In this document: in pieces, positions 1 through 8,221 of the stretch
Position numbering within the stretch: position 1 is the stretch's first letter
Layout: every line of letters starts with the position of its first letter
Source of the DNA: Streptomyces sp. NBC_01408
GTDB taxonomy: Bacteria > Actinomycetota > Actinomycetes > Streptomycetales > Streptomycetaceae
NCBI RefSeq assembly: GCF_026340255.1
Contig: NZ_JAPEPJ010000002.1
Coordinates: 310,001 to 374,000, forward strand
DNA: 64,000 nt
Reading direction: 5' to 3'
Notes under the pieces: model-generated
The model's input: the letters and a program-made list of their open reading frames with translations, nothing else
Told to the model about the DNA's origin: nothing
Databases searched by the model: none
Position numbers and translations under genes: made by a program

Positions 1-202
1 CGTCGCGGTCGGGCTGACCGGTGTACACCTGGGTCGCATCGACCGTCGCCTCCACCCGCGCCTTCTCCGGCTTGTCGGGATCGACCTCCAGCAAGCCCTG
101 CACGTTCTTGAGCTGCCCGCGTACGTAGGTGACCATCATGTGCCTGGCGCGGAACTCCGCCGCGGTATGACCGGGCTCGAAGAACCATCTGTTCATGGCC
201 AT
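1..202 (-). CDS. YceI family protein (partial, runs off window)
   Basis: The N-terminal 67 or so residues of a gene that continues beyond the left edge. The protein begins MAMNRWFFEPGHTAAEFRAR and continues RHMMVTYVRGQLKNVQG. This matches the first strands of the YceI lipocalin-like beta barrel, where W, HT, EF, RHMM and VRG recur. YceI proteins bind isoprenoid or other amphipathic ligands and act in stress tolerance. Two in-frame ATGs are possible, at 202 and 196. No signal peptide is visible, so a cytoplasmic location is likely. The family call is good; the specific role is unknown. Confidence 0.8.
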   Translation of the reverse strand, partial: MAMNRWFFEPGHTAAEFRARHMMVTYVRGQLKNVQGLLEVDPDKPEKARVEATVDATQVYTGQPDRD

Positions 203-223
203 GTGCGCACCTGACTCGTCCCG

Positions 224-733
224 TCAACCGGAATGGGTCCGACGGCAGGTCCCGGAACGCGTACGGCAGTGGCGGGAGCCGACGTGCCCGTGGTGCGTCA
301 ACCGGTGTTCGTTCACGCCGTCGACGATGAGGGAGACACCGATGCCCAGCATCCAGACGTCCTTGGCCAGCGCGATTCCCTGCTCGGTCGGGCGCAAGCT
401 GCCTTCCTCCCGCATCCCCGGCGTACGCAGGTAGAGCCCGAGGGTGCCGACCGAGAACGCGGTCAGCGCAACACCGGCGACGGCGGCGGGGACGACCGGC
501 AGGAGCAGCGCGGCGGCCAAGGCGAGCTCACCGGTGGAGAGCAGCCGGACGAACTTCCGGGCGTCGCACCTGCCCAGGAACGGGTAGGTGGCGGCGGCGA
601 ACTGATGCAGCCCCTCGGCGGTGGCCTCGTCCGCACCGCGTTTCGAGAGCCCGGAGTTCAGGAAGGACGTGCCGACCGTGAGCCTGAGCGGAAGTTGCCG
701 CGCCGTGGAACGCCAAGCCGAACCGGATCCCAT
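224..733 (-). CDS. DoxX-like integral membrane protein
   Basis: A protein of about 169 aa taken from the ATG at 733 (MGSGSAWRSTARQLPLRL); an upstream ATG at 811 would add a low-complexity extension. The hydrophobic pattern is RLTVGTSFLNSGLSK, then GELALAAALLLPVVPAAVAG and further helices, giving about four membrane segments as in DoxX/DoxD proteins. These are small membrane proteins often linked to redox or thiol metabolism. The gene lies just upstream, on the same strand, of the partial YceI gene, so the two may share a transcript. The C-terminal 25 residues are Arg/His rich and hydrophilic. The exact partner is unknown. Confidence 0.7.
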   Translation of the reverse strand: MGSGSAWRSTARQLPLRLTVGTSFLNSGLSKRGADEATAEGLHQFAAATYPFLGRCDARKFVRLLSTGELALAAALLLPVVPAAVAGVALTAFSVGTLGLYLRTPGMREEGSLRPTEQGIALAKDVWMLGIGVSLIVDGVNEHRLTHHGHVGSRHCRTRSGTCRRTHSG

Positions 734-835
734 ACCGAGCCTCCCAACATCGACCCCACCTACCACCCTGCCATCCGTTCGAACCGTGTCAAACGGGGCG
801 GCGGCCCCCACCGGTCCCGGAATCCCCCGGCCAGG

Positions 836-1195
836 TCAGCGCAGGTGCAGTTGCCAGTCCGCCGGGACCTTGCCCAGCGGCCCCGGCGTCGGCTGCGAGG
901 CCGGGTGCGAGGTGGGCGGTGTCAGGAGCGGGCCCTCGTAGTACTGCTCGGTCTCGATGTTCCAGAACCAGGACTCTCCCGGCTCGAAGCTCGTCAGGAA
1001 GGCGTGCCCGGCCGCCCGGGCGTGCTTCGTGCCGTGCCGCGAGGGAGAGGAGTCACAGCATCCGATGTGCCCGCACGCCGCGCAGCGCCGCAGGTGGAAC
1101 CACCACCCCGGACCATCGCCCGCCAGGCACTCCACGCACCCGTCCCCACTCGGCCGCGCGGTGAGATCAATACCCGGGATCCGCTCGTGAGCCAT
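836..1195 (-). CDS. UBP-type zinc finger protein
   Basis: A 119-aa protein that is almost entirely one zinc-binding module: Cys20-x2-Cys23, Cys38-x2-Cys41, Cys46/47, then His54, His58 and His64, followed by a WFWNIETEQYY segment. This Cys/His spacing is that of the ZnF-UBP fold, which in eukaryotic deubiquitinases reads the free C-terminus of ubiquitin. Stand-alone versions occur in actinobacteria, where their ligand is not established. No signal peptide or membrane helix is seen, so it should be cytoplasmic. The C-terminus is Pro/Thr rich. The fold assignment is firm and the function open. Confidence 0.85.
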   Translation of the reverse strand: MAHERIPGIDLTARPSGDGCVECLAGDGPGWWFHLRRCAACGHIGCCDSSPSRHGTKHARAAGHAFLTSFEPGESWFWNIETEQYYEGPLLTPPTSHPASQPTPGPLGKVPADWQLHLR

Positions 1196-1305
1196 GCGCT
1201 GCGCCTTCCTGCGAGGCCTCCCCCGGATGCCGCTTCCGACGGCGTTCCGGCGCTCGGAGCCGAAGTCGCGGGGCCGGACCCCTGCTCCAGCGTAACCGGC
1301 GCGGA

Positions 1306-1986
1306 TCAGGACTGTCGGCGCACCATCTCGTTGATCCAGACGGGCGCGAACGGAGAGGTGCAGCCCGGGGAGGTCGGGTAGTCCTTGAGCACCTCCAGGC
1401 GCTCACCGATGCCGATCGCACGGGTGCGGTACTCGGCGTGCTCGATCCCGATCTGGGCCAGGCAGTGGTTCATCGCCCACTGCAAGCGATCCGGGGCGTC
1501 CTTCATCTCCGCCTCGATGACGTCGAGCAGTCCTGCGAGGTCGAGGCCCTCGGGCTGCTTCGCCACGCGTTCGGTGGTCAGTGCCCAGCCGGCGCTCGCG
1601 ACCACCGGATCCGGATCGGCGGACCAGGCCAGGCGCAGCTCTTCGGCGTGCGGGTTCTTCTTCACCACGTAGTTCACGAGCCAGTCGTGCACCTTGGGTG
1701 TGCGCGCCTCGCGCAGCATGGCGTCCAGCTCGTCACGCCCGAACGCCTTCGGGCGGCAGATCAGGATCGCCAGCAGTCTCGCGGCGGTGTCGTCCGTCTC
1801 CCAGAGCCGGCACGCGAGTTCCTGCTGGGTCTTCAGCCGCTTCGCGATCGCCCGCAGTTTGCCGAGGTTCACACCGTGGTCGTCACCGTGTCTCTCGTTC
1901 ACCTCGCGTGCCTTCGGGTCCTCGAGCCCGGCCAGCTCGGCCATCACCTCGGCCACCCCGGTCTGGGGCACCACCGTCTCGGCCAC
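1306..1986 (-). CDS. DNA alkylation repair family protein (HEAT repeats)
   Basis: A 226-aa all-helical protein with the HEAT-like repeats of the AlkC/AlkD superfamily: GKLRAIAKRLKTQQELACRLW, then LLAILICRPKAF, HDWLVNYVVKKNP and VVASAGWALTTERV. AlkD-type enzymes remove bulky cationic alkylated bases without base flipping. The length is near that of AlkD (about 230 aa). The protein is soluble and lacks a signal peptide. The gene is transcribed alone, with a gap on both sides. I did not verify the catalytic Asp and Trp residues, so a HEAT-repeat protein without glycosylase activity remains possible. Confidence 0.8.
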   Translation of the reverse strand: MAETVVPQTGVAEVMAELAGLEDPKAREVNERHGDDHGVNLGKLRAIAKRLKTQQELACRLWETDDTAARLLAILICRPKAFGRDELDAMLREARTPKVHDWLVNYVVKKNPHAEELRLAWSADPDPVVASAGWALTTERVAKQPEGLDLAGLLDVIEAEMKDAPDRLQWAMNHCLAQIGIEHAEYRTRAIGIGERLEVLKDYPTSPGCTSPFAPVWINEMVRRQS

Positions 1987-2124
1987 CTCAGCCTCCTGTC
2001 CACCACGTGCGAGCTTCAGCCTACGACGGAATCCGGCCTCCTGTCTCAGACGCTGCAGGCCGCATCCAGGCCGATCCTGTTCCGGCCGATGAGCCCGGCC
2101 CGAGCGCTCGGCCCGGGCCGCGGT

Positions 2125-2664
2125 TCACGCCTTCGCGAGGGCCGCGGCTCCGAACGAGACGTCGAAACGGTCGCACCAGATGCTCACGCTCGTGTACTGG
2201 GTCAGGTCGACACCGGGCGGCAGCTCGTAGTTCTGATCGCCCTTGTTGCCCTTGAGCTTGCCCAGGGTGACGTACTTGCCGTCGTCGAAGACGCGCCAGC
2301 CGGCCACGCCCTCCTTGACCGGGGCATCGCTCAGCAGCACCCGCAGGTCCGGGCCGTTGCTGGTGTCGAGGTTCTCCAGGCGCAGCGTGTGGGAGCCGTC
2401 GGCCAGCCTGATGACCTTCACCGTTCCGGTCGTCGCGTGCTCGTGGCTGATCAGCTCGCCCGAAGAGACCGTCTGCGGACCGGCCGGTGCGGCGGAACCC
2501 CCGCCCGACCCGGCCGGGGCCTTCGGTGCAGCCGCCGCGGGCAGCGACTCGCTCACGGTCTCGCTCTGCCACAGCTTCCACGGCTGGAACCAGTACAGCC
2601 CCGCGCCCAGCACCAGCGTGCCCGCGATCACCGCTCCGACCAGCAACCGGCCTCGACGCCTCAT
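2125..2664 (-). CDS. Secreted or anchored DM13-domain protein
   Basis: A 179-aa protein starting at the ATG at 2664 (MRRRGRLLVGAVIAGTL); an ATG 45 nt upstream would put a charged stretch before the signal segment. One N-terminal membrane or signal helix is followed by an Ala/Pro/Gly-rich linker and a domain running from GELISHEHATTGTVKVIRLADG to VSIWCDRFDVSFGAA. That is the DM13 domain, identified by its LENLDTSNGPDLRVLLS core and the near-terminal single Cys. DM13 is suspected of electron-transfer or ligand-binding roles outside the membrane. The C-terminal domain would face the exterior. Confidence 0.85.
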   Translation of the reverse strand: MRRRGRLLVGAVIAGTLVLGAGLYWFQPWKLWQSETVSESLPAAAAPKAPAGSGGGSAAPAGPQTVSSGELISHEHATTGTVKVIRLADGSHTLRLENLDTSNGPDLRVLLSDAPVKEGVAGWRVFDDGKYVTLGKLKGNKGDQNYELPPGVDLTQYTSVSIWCDRFDVSFGAAALAKA

Positions 2665-2815
2665 GTTTCCCACTGCCGTGCCTCTCCCTCTCGGATCCGT
2701 CACACGCATTCAACGCGGTGCACGGCAGCGGGCGCCACATTCCACCGATGACGAAACCCTTACGTCGGCGCGTGGAACCGGCCGCGCACCTGCGGAGTTC
2801 CGTAGCGTCCACGGC

Positions 2816-3886
2816 ATGCGAGTACTTGTCACAGGAGGCGCGGGCTTCATCGGCGCGCACATCGTCACGTCACTGATCGAACGCGGGCACGAGCCAGTGG
2901 TCCTGGACGCGTTGCTGCCCGCGGCCCATGCGGTGGCTCCGGTCCTTCCGGACGCCGAACTGCTCATCGGGGACGTCCGGGACGCGCAGGAGGTACGGGC
3001 GGCTCTGCGCGGGGTCGACACCGTGTGCCATCAGGCGGCGATGGTCGGACTGGGGAAGGACTTCGCGGACGCGCCCGCGTACGTCAGCTGCAACGACCTC
3101 GGCACCGCAGTGCTGCTGGCGGCAATGGCGGAGTCGGGGGTACGCCGCCTGGTGCTCGCGGGGTCGATGGTCGTGTACGGGGAGGGGCGCTACGAGTGCC
3201 CGCGGGACGGGCTCGTGCGGCCCGGTCCGCGCGAGGCCGCCGATCTGGAGGCGCGGCGGTTCGAACCGCGCTGCCCCGGCTGCGGGTCGGAGCTCGTCCC
3301 GGGTCTGGTGGACGAGCACGCCCCGGTGGATCCGCGCAATGTGTACGCGACGACCAAGCTGGCGCAGGAGCACCTGGCCGCCGCGTGGGCGCGGTCCACG
3401 GACGGGCGGGCGGTGTCGCTGCGCTACCACAACGTGTACGGGCCGGGCATGCCGAAGGACACCCCGTACGCGGGGGTGGCGTCCTTCTTCCGGTCCGCGC
3501 TGGCCCGGGGCGAGGCACCGCGGGTCTTCGAGGACGGGGCCCAGCGGCGGGACTTCGTCCACGTACGGGATGTGGCGGCGGCCAACGCCGTGGCTCTGGA
3601 GGCGGTGGGTGACCGTGCGGCGGGGTCGTTCGTCGCGTACAACACGGGCAGCGGCGAACCGCACACCATCGGGGAGATGGCCGGCGCGCTCGCGGCGGCG
3701 CACGGCGGCCCCGCACCTGTGGTGACCGGTGAGTTCCGGCTCGGCGACGTACGGCACATCACCGCCGATTCCGCACGGCTGCGCAGCGAGCTGGGGTGGC
3801 TTCCGCAGGTCGGCTTCGCCGAGGGAATGGCCGAGTTCGCGCGGGCGGACCAGCGCGCGTCGGCCGCCGCCCCGCAGCACCGGTAG
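2816..3886 (+). CDS. NAD-dependent sugar epimerase/dehydratase (SDR, WbiB-like)
   Basis: A 356-aa extended SDR. The ATG at 2816 was chosen because GGAGFIG (residues 7-13, NAD binding) follows directly. Catalytic residues are visible as Ser117 (LAGSMVVYG) and Tyr177-x3-Lys181. Between them lies an insertion with Cys128 and a CPGCG knuckle at 153-157. As I recall, similar Cys knuckles occur in dTDP-L-rhamnose 4-epimerase (WbiB)-type enzymes. The likely substrate is a nucleotide sugar. It is the first gene of a same-strand run with glycosyltransferases, consistent with cell-envelope or secondary glycan synthesis. The substrate itself is an inference. Confidence 0.85.
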   Translation: MRVLVTGGAGFIGAHIVTSLIERGHEPVVLDALLPAAHAVAPVLPDAELLIGDVRDAQEVRAALRGVDTVCHQAAMVGLGKDFADAPAYVSCNDLGTAVLLAAMAESGVRRLVLAGSMVVYGEGRYECPRDGLVRPGPREAADLEARRFEPRCPGCGSELVPGLVDEHAPVDPRNVYATTKLAQEHLAAAWARSTDGRAVSLRYHNVYGPGMPKDTPYAGVASFFRSALARGEAPRVFEDGAQRRDFVHVRDVAAANAVALEAVGDRAAGSFVAYNTGSGEPHTIGEMAGALAAAHGGPAPVVTGEFRLGDVRHITADSARLRSELGWLPQVGFAEGMAEFARADQRASAAAPQHR

Positions 3887-3987
3887 TGCTGTCCGGTCAC
3901 AGCACCAGGGGCCGCCGAGGGTGATGTCCGCGTTCCGTAAGGAGTCGTTGTCCCCTATGTCCGTGTGGAATTCATACGCTGGAACGC

Positions 3988-4677
3988 GTGACCGTAGATC
4001 TCGTACTTCCCTGTCTGAACGAGGCCGAGGCCCTGCCCTGGGTACTCGCCCGCGTCCCTGCCGGCTGGCGTGCCCTCGTGGTCGACAACGGGTCCACCGA
4101 CGGATCCGCCGCCATCGCGACCGAACTCGGAGCCACCGTGGTACGCGAATCCCGCCGCGGGTTCGGCGCGGCCTGCCACGCCGGGCTGCTCGCCGCCACG
4201 GCGGACATCGTCTGCTTCTGCGACTGCGACGCCTCGCTCGACCCCGGTCTGCTGGCGGGTTTCGCGGCGACCGTGTCGGACGGCGGCGCGGACCTCGTCC
4301 TGGGGCGGCGCCGACCCCAGGGGCGGGGCGCCTGGCCGGTCCACGCACGCGCGGGAAATCTGGCGGTGTCCCGCATGCTGCGCCGCCGCACCGGTCTGCG
4401 TCTGCACGACCTGGGCCCGATGCGGGCGGCACGGCGCGAGGCGCTGCTCGGCCTCGGGCTGACCGATCGGCGCAGTGGCTATCCGCTCCAGATGGTGGTC
4501 CGCGCGGCCGATGCCGGCTGGCGGGTACAGGAGGTCGACGTGCCCTATCTGCCCCGGGCCGGGAAGTCCAAGGTGACCGGCACCTGGCGGGGCACCTGGC
4601 AGGCGGTGCGCGACATGGGCCGCGTGCTCGCCGAGCCCTCCGCCGGTTCGGCGGTCGTGACGGGAGGCCGGGTGTGA
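3988..4677 (+). CDS. Family 2 glycosyltransferase
   Basis: A 229-aa GT-A fold enzyme with a GTG start at 3988. Hallmarks are the N-terminal VDLVLPCLNEAEALP, the nucleotide-binding DNGSTDGS (33-40), GFGAACHAGL and the metal-binding DCDAS (79-83), then RRSGYPLQMV near the acceptor side. No membrane anchor is present, so it is a cytoplasmic or peripheral enzyme such as a dolichol-phosphate-mannose-synthase-like GT2 that loads sugars onto polyprenyl phosphate. It overlaps the next gene by 4 nt. The GT87-like gene downstream would be a natural user of a lipid-linked sugar. Confidence 0.88.
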   Translation: MTVDLVLPCLNEAEALPWVLARVPAGWRALVVDNGSTDGSAAIATELGATVVRESRRGFGAACHAGLLAATADIVCFCDCDASLDPGLLAGFAATVSDGGADLVLGRRRPQGRGAWPVHARAGNLAVSRMLRRRTGLRLHDLGPMRAARREALLGLGLTDRRSGYPLQMVVRAADAGWRVQEVDVPYLPRAGKSKVTGTWRGTWQAVRDMGRVLAEPSAGSAVVTGGRV

Positions 4678-5306
4678 CGACGCTGATGGTGATCGCGAAG
4701 GAGCCGGTGCCGGGCCGGGTGAAGACACGCCTCACCCCTCCGTTCACCCCGGCCGAGGCGGCCGCCCTGGCGGAAGCCGCGCTCGCCGACACCTTGGCGG
4801 CGGTCGCCGCCACCCCGGCCGAACGGCGGGTCCTGGTCCTGGAGGGCCGCCCCGGACCATGGCTGCCCCCCGGCTTCGAGGTCGTCCCGCAGTGCGCCGG
4901 CGGCCTCGACGAACGGCTCGCCGCGGCCTTCTCCGCGTGCACCGGACCGGCCCTGCTGATCGGCATGGACACCCCGCAGGTCACCCCCGCTCTGCTGGGC
5001 CGGGCGGACTGGGCGGCGTACGACGCCTGGTTCGGGCCCGCGGTCGACGGGGGCTTCTGGGCGCTGGGGCTCGCGGAGCCGGATCCCGCGCTGCTGCGCG
5101 GGGTCCCGATGTCGGTGCCCGAGACGGGCGCCGCCCAGTACGCGCGCCTCGAGGGGGCGGGGCTGCGGATCGGACGGCTGCCCGTCCTGCGCGATGTGGA
5201 CACCGCCCAGGACGCGCTGCTGGTGGCCGCCGCGGCCCCCGCCGGGCGCTTCCACGCGTTGCACACGCGGTTGACCACCCCGTCCGGCACGGCGGTCCAC
5301 GCGTGA
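4674..5306 (+). CDS. TIGR04282/DUF2064 family glycosyltransferase-like protein
   Basis: A 210-aa protein whose GTG start overlaps the stop of the GT2 gene (GTGA). The N-terminus MTTLMVIAKEPVPGRVKTRL is diagnostic of this family: a nucleotidyltransferase-like GT-A fold with the AKxPxPGxVKTRL signature. LLIGMDTPQVTPALL and PAVDGGFWALGL follow. The family often sits beside a GT2 enzyme, as here. Biochemistry is not established; a role in nucleotide-sugar handling is inferred. It overlaps the methyltransferase gene by 4 nt, so the whole run is probably translationally coupled. Confidence 0.85.
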   Translation: MTTLMVIAKEPVPGRVKTRLTPPFTPAEAAALAEAALADTLAAVAATPAERRVLVLEGRPGPWLPPGFEVVPQCAGGLDERLAAAFSACTGPALLIGMDTPQVTPALLGRADWAAYDAWFGPAVDGGFWALGLAEPDPALLRGVPMSVPETGAAQYARLEGAGLRIGRLPVLRDVDTAQDALLVAAAAPAGRFHALHTRLTTPSGTAVHA

Positions 5307-6040
5307 GGGCCGGCCGGGCGTGGGCCGCGGCGACCGCCACCACCGCCCCGCGGGCGCCCGCCGCCTGGCGGGAGAATCCGTACGACGAAGCGCTGCGCGA
5401 CGGCCGCGGGCCACTCTTCCTGCGCCGCGTGGACGGCTGGCTGCTGCCGCTCGACGTGGAACGCTGGTGCGCCGCCCCGGATGCCGCGGACCTGAGCGTG
5501 CTCGCGCGCTGCGGGGACTCCGTCCTGGACGTCGGATGCGGGCCCGGCCGGCTGGTCGCCGCCCTCGCGGCGCGGGGCCACCGGGCGCTGGGCATCGACG
5601 TGAGCCCGGAGGCGGTGGCGCGTGCCGAACGGCTGGGCGGGCTCGCCCTGTGCCGGTCGGTGTTCGACCGCCTGCCGGGAGAAGGCCGTTGGAACACGGT
5701 CCTGCTCATCGACGGCAACATAGGCATCGGCGGGGACCCCACGGCCCTGCTGAAGCGTCTGGCGGAAGTGACCTGCTCCGGCGGGAGCGTCATCGCCGAA
5801 TGCCTGGAGGTCGATGTGGACGACCGCTGCGAGGTCCGGATCGACGACGGCAGGGGCAGGACGGGCGCCCCGTTCGCCTGGGCCCGGGTCGGCGCCGCGG
5901 CGCTGTACCGGCACGCCGAAGCCGCCGGATGGGCCCGCCGGGAGCAGTGGTCGGCCGGCGGCCGGGTCTTCGTGGAGCTGGCGCGGCGGCCTCGGCCGCG
6001 GACGCCGGTCCGTGCGGTGCCGATGCCGGTGTCGACGTGA
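5303..6040 (+). CDS. Class I SAM-dependent methyltransferase
   Basis: A 245-aa protein starting at the GTG at 5303 (GTGA overlap with the preceding gene). SAM-binding motif I is SVLDVGCGPG (about 73-82), followed by the acidic strand end ALGIDVSPEAV and LLIDGNIGIGGD as the motif IV equivalent. The N-terminal WRENPYDEALRDGRGPLFLR segment resembles methyltransferases encoded with glycan operons. The target, perhaps a sugar or lipid-linked intermediate, is unknown. Coupling on both sides indicates obligate co-expression with the glycosyltransferases. Confidence 0.85.
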   Translation: MRAGRAWAAATATTAPRAPAAWRENPYDEALRDGRGPLFLRRVDGWLLPLDVERWCAAPDAADLSVLARCGDSVLDVGCGPGRLVAALAARGHRALGIDVSPEAVARAERLGGLALCRSVFDRLPGEGRWNTVLLIDGNIGIGGDPTALLKRLAEVTCSGGSVIAECLEVDVDDRCEVRIDDGRGRTGAPFAWARVGAAALYRHAEAAGWARREQWSAGGRVFVELARRPRPRTPVRAVPMPVST

Positions 6041-7386
6041 AGAGGGCTCGTACCGTAAGCACCGTCCTGCTCCTGACGGCCCTGTCCGCCTCGCTCGTGC
6101 TGACCGTGCGCAAGGACGACGGCTACTTCGCGGACCCGGCGGGGCTGTCCTGGTGGTACGCGGCCTCGTGGGCCCTGTTCGCCGCGGCGGCCTGGTCCCT
6201 GCGCAAGGTGCCCGCCCGGTACGTCGCCCCGCTGGTGCTCGCGGGCGCGGTGGTGGTCGCCGCCACCGGGCTGGTCGCGGCTCCCCGTACGAGCACCGAC
6301 TCCTTCCGCTACGCCTGGGACGGCCGGGTGCAGGCCTCGGGGATCTCCCCGTACGACCATCCCCCGGCGGACCCCGCGCTCAGCAGCCTGCGCGACGACT
6401 GGCTCTTCCCGCAGGGCGCCGCCTGCGAGGGGCCGGACCGGGCACCGGTCGCGGGCGGGACGTGCACCCGGATCAACCGCCCGCAGGTGCACACCATCTA
6501 CCCGCCCGTCGCGGAGGGCTACTTCCTCCTCGTCCACGCGCTCTCTCCGCCGGACACCCGGCACAAGGCGCTGCAGAGCGGCGCGGCCCTGCTGTCCGTG
6601 GCCACGGCCGGGGTTCTGCTGCTGGTCCTGCGGCGGCGCGGTGATCCCCGTCATGCGGCCTACTGGGCATGGTGCCCGGCCGTACCGATCGAGGCGGTGA
6701 ACAACGCCCATGTCGACGTCCTCGCCGTGCTGTTGTCCGTCGCCGCGCTCGGAGTCGTCGCGGGGCGCCGGGTGACGGGCGGCGTGCTGTTCGGCCTGGC
6801 CATAGCGGCCAAGCTGCTGCCCGCCGTCCTGCTGCCGGGCGCCCTGTCCGGTGTACGGCGGGTCCGTGACGCGGTCGCCGTACTGCTGCCGGCCGCCGCG
6901 GCCGTCTGCCTGCTCTACCTGCCGTACGCCCTCGGCTCGAACGCCTCCGTGTTCGGCTACCTCGGCGGCTACGCCGAGGAGGAGGGGTACGACGACGCCT
7001 CGGCGCGCGGCCGGTACGCCTTGCTGCGGCTGCTGCTGCCCGACGCGTGGGCGCTGCCGGCGGTCGTGGCCGTCATGTTCGTGGTGGTCGGGTACGTACT
7101 GCGCCGGGGCGATCCCCAACGCCCTTGGAGCGGAGCCCTGTTGGTCACCGGAACCGCATTCCTCCTGATGACGCCCGGATACTCCTGGTACGCCCTCCTG
7201 CTGATCGCCCTCGTCGCCCTCGACGGCCGGTGGGAATGGCTCGGTGTCGCCGTCGCCGGCGCGGCCGCGTACGTCACCGGGCGGGCGCTGGGCGATGCGA
7301 CGGGTACGGTCGCCTACGCGCTGGCCGCCGGGGCCGTCGTGGGCGGATGGGCCTTGCGCAGACGGCACGCCCCGGCCTCGCCCTGA
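6037..7386 (+). CDS. Polytopic GT-C glycosyltransferase (GT87/mannosyltransferase-like)
   Basis: A 449-aa membrane protein beginning at the GTG at 6037, overlapping the methyltransferase by 4 nt. About 10 or more membrane helices are evident. The first external loop carries TDSFRYAWDGRVQASGISPYDHPP, a motif seen in GT87 and related GT-C enzymes that use polyprenyl-phosphate sugars. A second loop carries IYPPVAEGYF, and a helix end EAVNNAHVDVLAVLL contains the usual NxHxD. It probably adds the sugar supplied by the GT2 product at the outer face. It is the last gene of the glycan run. Confidence 0.85.
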   Translation: MKRARTVSTVLLLTALSASLVLTVRKDDGYFADPAGLSWWYAASWALFAAAAWSLRKVPARYVAPLVLAGAVVVAATGLVAAPRTSTDSFRYAWDGRVQASGISPYDHPPADPALSSLRDDWLFPQGAACEGPDRAPVAGGTCTRINRPQVHTIYPPVAEGYFLLVHALSPPDTRHKALQSGAALLSVATAGVLLLVLRRRGDPRHAAYWAWCPAVPIEAVNNAHVDVLAVLLSVAALGVVAGRRVTGGVLFGLAIAAKLLPAVLLPGALSGVRRVRDAVAVLLPAAAAVCLLYLPYALGSNASVFGYLGGYAEEEGYDDASARGRYALLRLLLPDAWALPAVVAVMFVVVGYVLRRGDPQRPWSGALLVTGTAFLLMTPGYSWYALLLIALVALDGRWEWLGVAVAGAAAYVTGRALGDATGTVAYALAAGAVVGGWALRRRHAPASP

Positions 7387-7496
7387 TCCGCTTACGCCGG
7401 CCGGGGCGCGGGCTCCCCCGCGGGGGCGGTCCGTTCCGTGCCGGTGGACCGGAGACCGGTCGTGATGCACCCGGAGCGTCGTGCGAGGCTGGCGGC

Positions 7497-8216
7497 ATGC
7501 ACCCTGAAGCACCGCGTCGGATCCTCGTCGTCGATGACGACCCGACGGTCACCGAAGTCGTCACCGGCTACCTCAAGCACGCCGGTTTCCTCGTCGACAA
7601 CGCCGCCGACGGACACGAGGCCCTGGTGTTCGCCGCGAACGGGCACCCCGATCTCGTCGTCCTGGACCTGATGCTCCCCGGAATGGACGGCATCGACGTG
7701 TGCCGCGCCCTGCGCCGGAGTTCACCGGCGACCGCCGTCATCATGCTCACGGCGCGAGGCGAGGAGGAAGACCGCGTACTCGGCCTGGAGGTGGGCGCCG
7801 ACGACTACGTCACCAAGCCCTTCAGCCCGCGCGAACTCGTGCTGCGGGTGGAGGCCGTACTGCGCCGCCGTACCGCCGTCGCGGCCGCCGCCCCCGGGGC
7901 CGGCACCCTCCTGAGGGCCGCGGACCTGGTGGTCGACCCGGCCGCTCGCCGAGCGGTCAAGGGAGGGGACGACCTCGCCCTGACCCTGCGGGAGTTCGAC
8001 CTCCTCGTGTACTTCATGCGCAATCCGGGCCGGGCCGTGAGCCGGGAGCAGCTCCTGCAAGAGGTGTGGGGCTGGGGGTTCGGCGACCTCTCGACCGTGA
8101 CCGTCCACACGCGACGGCTTCGAACCAAGATCGAGGAGGACCCGGCGAGCCCCAGACTGATCCAGACCGTCTGGGGTGTGGGTTACCGCTTCGACTCCTC
8201 CGAAGAGAAGGACTGA
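7497..8216 (+). CDS. OmpR/PhoB-type response regulator
   Basis: A 239-aa protein; the ATG at 7497 puts the acidic pocket VVDDDP at residues 11-16. The phosphoacceptor is Asp57 (VLDLMLPGMDG) and the conserved Lys is Lys107 (DDYVTKPFSPRELV). The C-terminal winged helix spans about 135-235 with LREFDLLVYFMRNPGRAVSR and VHTRRLRTKIE, ending at VGYRF. It is paired with the kinase 5 nt downstream. The target set is unknown, but the flanking glycan operon and oxidoreductase are candidates. Confidence 0.92.
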   Translation: MHPEAPRRILVVDDDPTVTEVVTGYLKHAGFLVDNAADGHEALVFAANGHPDLVVLDLMLPGMDGIDVCRALRRSSPATAVIMLTARGEEEDRVLGLEVGADDYVTKPFSPRELVLRVEAVLRRRTAVAAAAPGAGTLLRAADLVVDPAARRAVKGGDDLALTLREFDLLVYFMRNPGRAVSREQLLQEVWGWGFGDLSTVTVHTRRLRTKIEEDPASPRLIQTVWGVGYRFDSSEEKD

Positions 8217-8221
8217 CCACG

